Origin: Holosporales bacterium
GTDB lineage: Bacteria; Pseudomonadota; Alphaproteobacteria; Caedimonadales; UBA9215
Length of the DNA stretch: 16,594 bases
Direction of reading: 5' to 3'
NCBI GenBank assembly: GCA_003503995.1
Contig: DOCA01000151.1
Location: 7,898-24,491, forward strand
In this document: positions 15,612 through 16,594 of the stretch, piece by piece
How the letters are laid out: each line of letters begins with the position of its first letter
Numbering within the stretch: the stretch's first letter is position 1
Translations under genes and position numbers: made by a program
Notes under the pieces: generated by a model
What the model was told of the DNA's origin: nothing
The model's input: the letters and a program-made list of their open reading frames with translations, nothing else
Databases searched by the model: none

Positions 15612-16334
15612 ATGATCGATATCACACAGCATAACCCACTTACTCTTCAAGATGAATTAAAAAACAAAATTTGTAATCTTCAACGATCTTTTTTCGATTT
15701 AGAAATGGGAGAGGCTGTTCGGTATCTAGAAGCTAGAGACCTTGTTTATGTTTTTTCAGAAAAAGAAAACAAGGAAGTCATAGGATGTGTCGCAATAAAA
15801 TGGATCCAGCATGAAAAATCTATCATCATTTATATAGGAAACGTTGTATTTGCTGAAAAGTATCAACGTAACAATTTTCTTAGCCATCTATTTTTTCCAA
15901 TTTATTTAAGAACATTGTTTAAATTTCCTGGCAAAAAAATCTATTTCTCATGCTTTATGACAACCCCCAAAGCCTACAATATTTGTAAAAGATTTCCTTA
16001 TCATTTTCCTTGCTCTACACAAAAAAACCCACAAAACGTTCTCGAGGTGATGAAGGTTGTCGCAGAGAAAATTGCAGGCGCTCAAAATTATGAAATGAAT
16101 AAGGGGACTATACTTATAAATAACTTTAAAAAGAAAAAATTTATGCATAATGCTTCAAAAGAAGCTATAAAATCCTATAATGGATTTTTTGAAAAAGTTA
16201 ACCCAGATTTCATTAAAGGATATCAGCTTGTTGTGGTCTTTCCTATAAGCATTAAAAGCGTAGCCATAGCAGTATGGAGCACCTTTTACTATCTCGTCAA
16301 AAAAACCAAAAAAGAGTTTATCAAAAAAAACTAG
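15612..16334 (+). CDS. GNAT-like accessory protein with a C-terminal hydrophobic segment
   Basis: 240 residues, no close family recognised. The first half resembles a GNAT acetyltransferase: VFSEKENKEVIGCVAIKWI gives beta-strand and substrate-arm-like spacing, and VVFAEKYQRNNFLSHLFF (about 78-95) matches the acetyl-CoA pyrophosphate loop (Q/RxxGxG/A) with Asn in place of Gly. The C-terminal part ends in a hydrophobic stretch (about 203-228) and a Lys-rich tail, so it may be membrane-associated. AAGGA 7 nt before the ATG supports the start. The gene is strongly A/T-rich compared with its neighbours, suggesting an accessory or acquired origin. It may modify an unknown substrate; a host-related role is speculation. 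Confidence 0.5.
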   Translation: MIDITQHNPLTLQDELKNKICNLQRSFFDLEMGEAVRYLEARDLVYVFSEKENKEVIGCVAIKWIQHEKSIIIYIGNVVFAEKYQRNNFLSHLFFPIYLRTLFKFPGKKIYFSCFMTTPKAYNICKRFPYHFPCSTQKNPQNVLEVMKVVAEKIAGAQNYEMNKGTILINNFKKKKFMHNASKEAIKSYNGFFEKVNPDFIKGYQLVVVFPISIKSVAIAVWSTFYYLVKKTKKEFIKKN

Positions 16335-16398
16335 ATATAAAATGGGAGCTTTCATATCTTTATAAAAAAAATACAGTAGGTCTAACTTAATAAAGAGC

Positions 16399-16548
16399 TC
16401 ATTTTTTTTTCATATAACGGATGTAAAGAAAAATAAGAAGCATACCCCCAGCCGCCAGAAACATAAAAGATAGTTTTGTATTTGTAGCAAAAATCCCCCA
16501 TTCATATAAAAAGTCGTTTTCTGAGGGAAAATCTTTTGCTATAGTGAT
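16399..16548 (-). pseudogene. Truncated C-terminal fragment of a probable membrane protein
   Basis: A 49-codon frame with no usable start codon at its 5' end. It reads as ..KDFPSENDFLYEWGIF.., then a strong hydrophobic helix (SFMFLAAGGMLLIFLYIRYM) and a KKK end, like the tail of a single-pass or multi-pass membrane protein. Upstream it is cut by a TAA that lies within the CTATAG-bounded segment, as if the 5' part of a gene had been replaced. Family not recognised; it could also be a chance frame. Confidence 0.35.
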
Positions 16549-16592
16549 TTAGGTTTGTGATGACCGGAGACACAAGCGACGACGGCTATATT
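16541..16592. repeat. Possible degenerate intergenic repeat, copy 2
   Basis: Bounded by CTATAG on the left and GGCTATAT at the right end. On the minus strand it carries GTCAT-N6-CCTAAA-N3-CTATA, the same core as the holB-metG gap copy (GTCAT-N5-CCTAAA-CTATA). The sequence continues to the window edge, so its full extent is unknown. Confidence 0.3.
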
Positions 16593-16594
16593 TC

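Larger units (their letters stand above)
16335..16594. other. Gene-free right end of the window
   Basis: No intact gene. It contains an imperfect AGATAT-ATATCT inverted repeat just after the GNAT-like gene (a weak terminator candidate), a minus-strand open frame without a start (separate entry), and a CTATAG-bounded segment at the extreme right (separate entry). Confidence 0.5.

Noticed and set aside
1..16594. Complete insertion sequence, phage or CRISPR array
   Set aside because: No transposase, integrase, Cas protein or regularly spaced repeats are present in any frame.

Overview
The window looks like a piece of an AT-rich alphaproteobacterial chromosome, most plausibly from a host-associated lineage (Holosporales-like or a related amoeba or protist symbiont). 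Three things support this. The predicted proteins have alphaproteobacterial signatures: a DusB with GADGVMVGRG and YGRPW, an OmpR-type regulator ending in a GYALWPD-like tail, and a Fis-like protein that reads like the C-terminus of alphaproteobacterial NtrC. The holB-metG gene pair is typical of the class. The base composition is A/T-biased and there is no sign of a plasmid or phage. The assignment to a genus is inference; no rRNA is present.

Layout. The left edge carries lysS (+), convergent with a long minus-strand block from about 9.93 kb down to 1.66 kb: dusB, a free-standing NtrC-C-terminal/Fis-like protein, a TrmA/RlmD-type rRNA/tRNA uracil methyltransferase, holB, metG, tpiA and a membrane-bound class III nucleotide cyclase. 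Spacing is tight in the upper part of the block (an 8-nt overlap between dusB and fis), so dusB-fis-methyltransferase-holB probably share a transcript. A good sigma70 promoter lies directly before dusB. The lower genes are separated by about 30 to 100 nt.

From 10.1 kb the content is envelope and signalling: an exported permuted-papain cysteine hydrolase (YiiX-like, +), kdsB for LPS Kdo activation (-), a small outer-membrane beta-barrel protein (+), a very short ORF, and an overlapping OmpR/EnvZ-type response regulator and histidine kinase pair (+). A bidirectional terminator separates the hydrolase from kdsB. Next come a YaiI/YqxD-family protein (-) and a divergent, low-GC accessory gene with a GNAT-like core (+).

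The right edge (16335-16594) has no intact gene. It holds a minus-strand open frame that looks like the tail of a membrane protein, cut off at a short CTATAG-bounded sequence. That sequence shares a core with another one in the holB-metG gap, suggesting a degenerate dispersed repeat.

Most genes are housekeeping. The items most worth following are the dusB-linked NtrC/Fis remnant, the class II lysyl-tRNA synthetase in an alphaproteobacterial setting, -10 boxes placed so that transcripts would begin at or near the start codon, the exported hydrolase, and the accessory right end. No mobile element with a transposase, CRISPR array, tRNA or rRNA was found.
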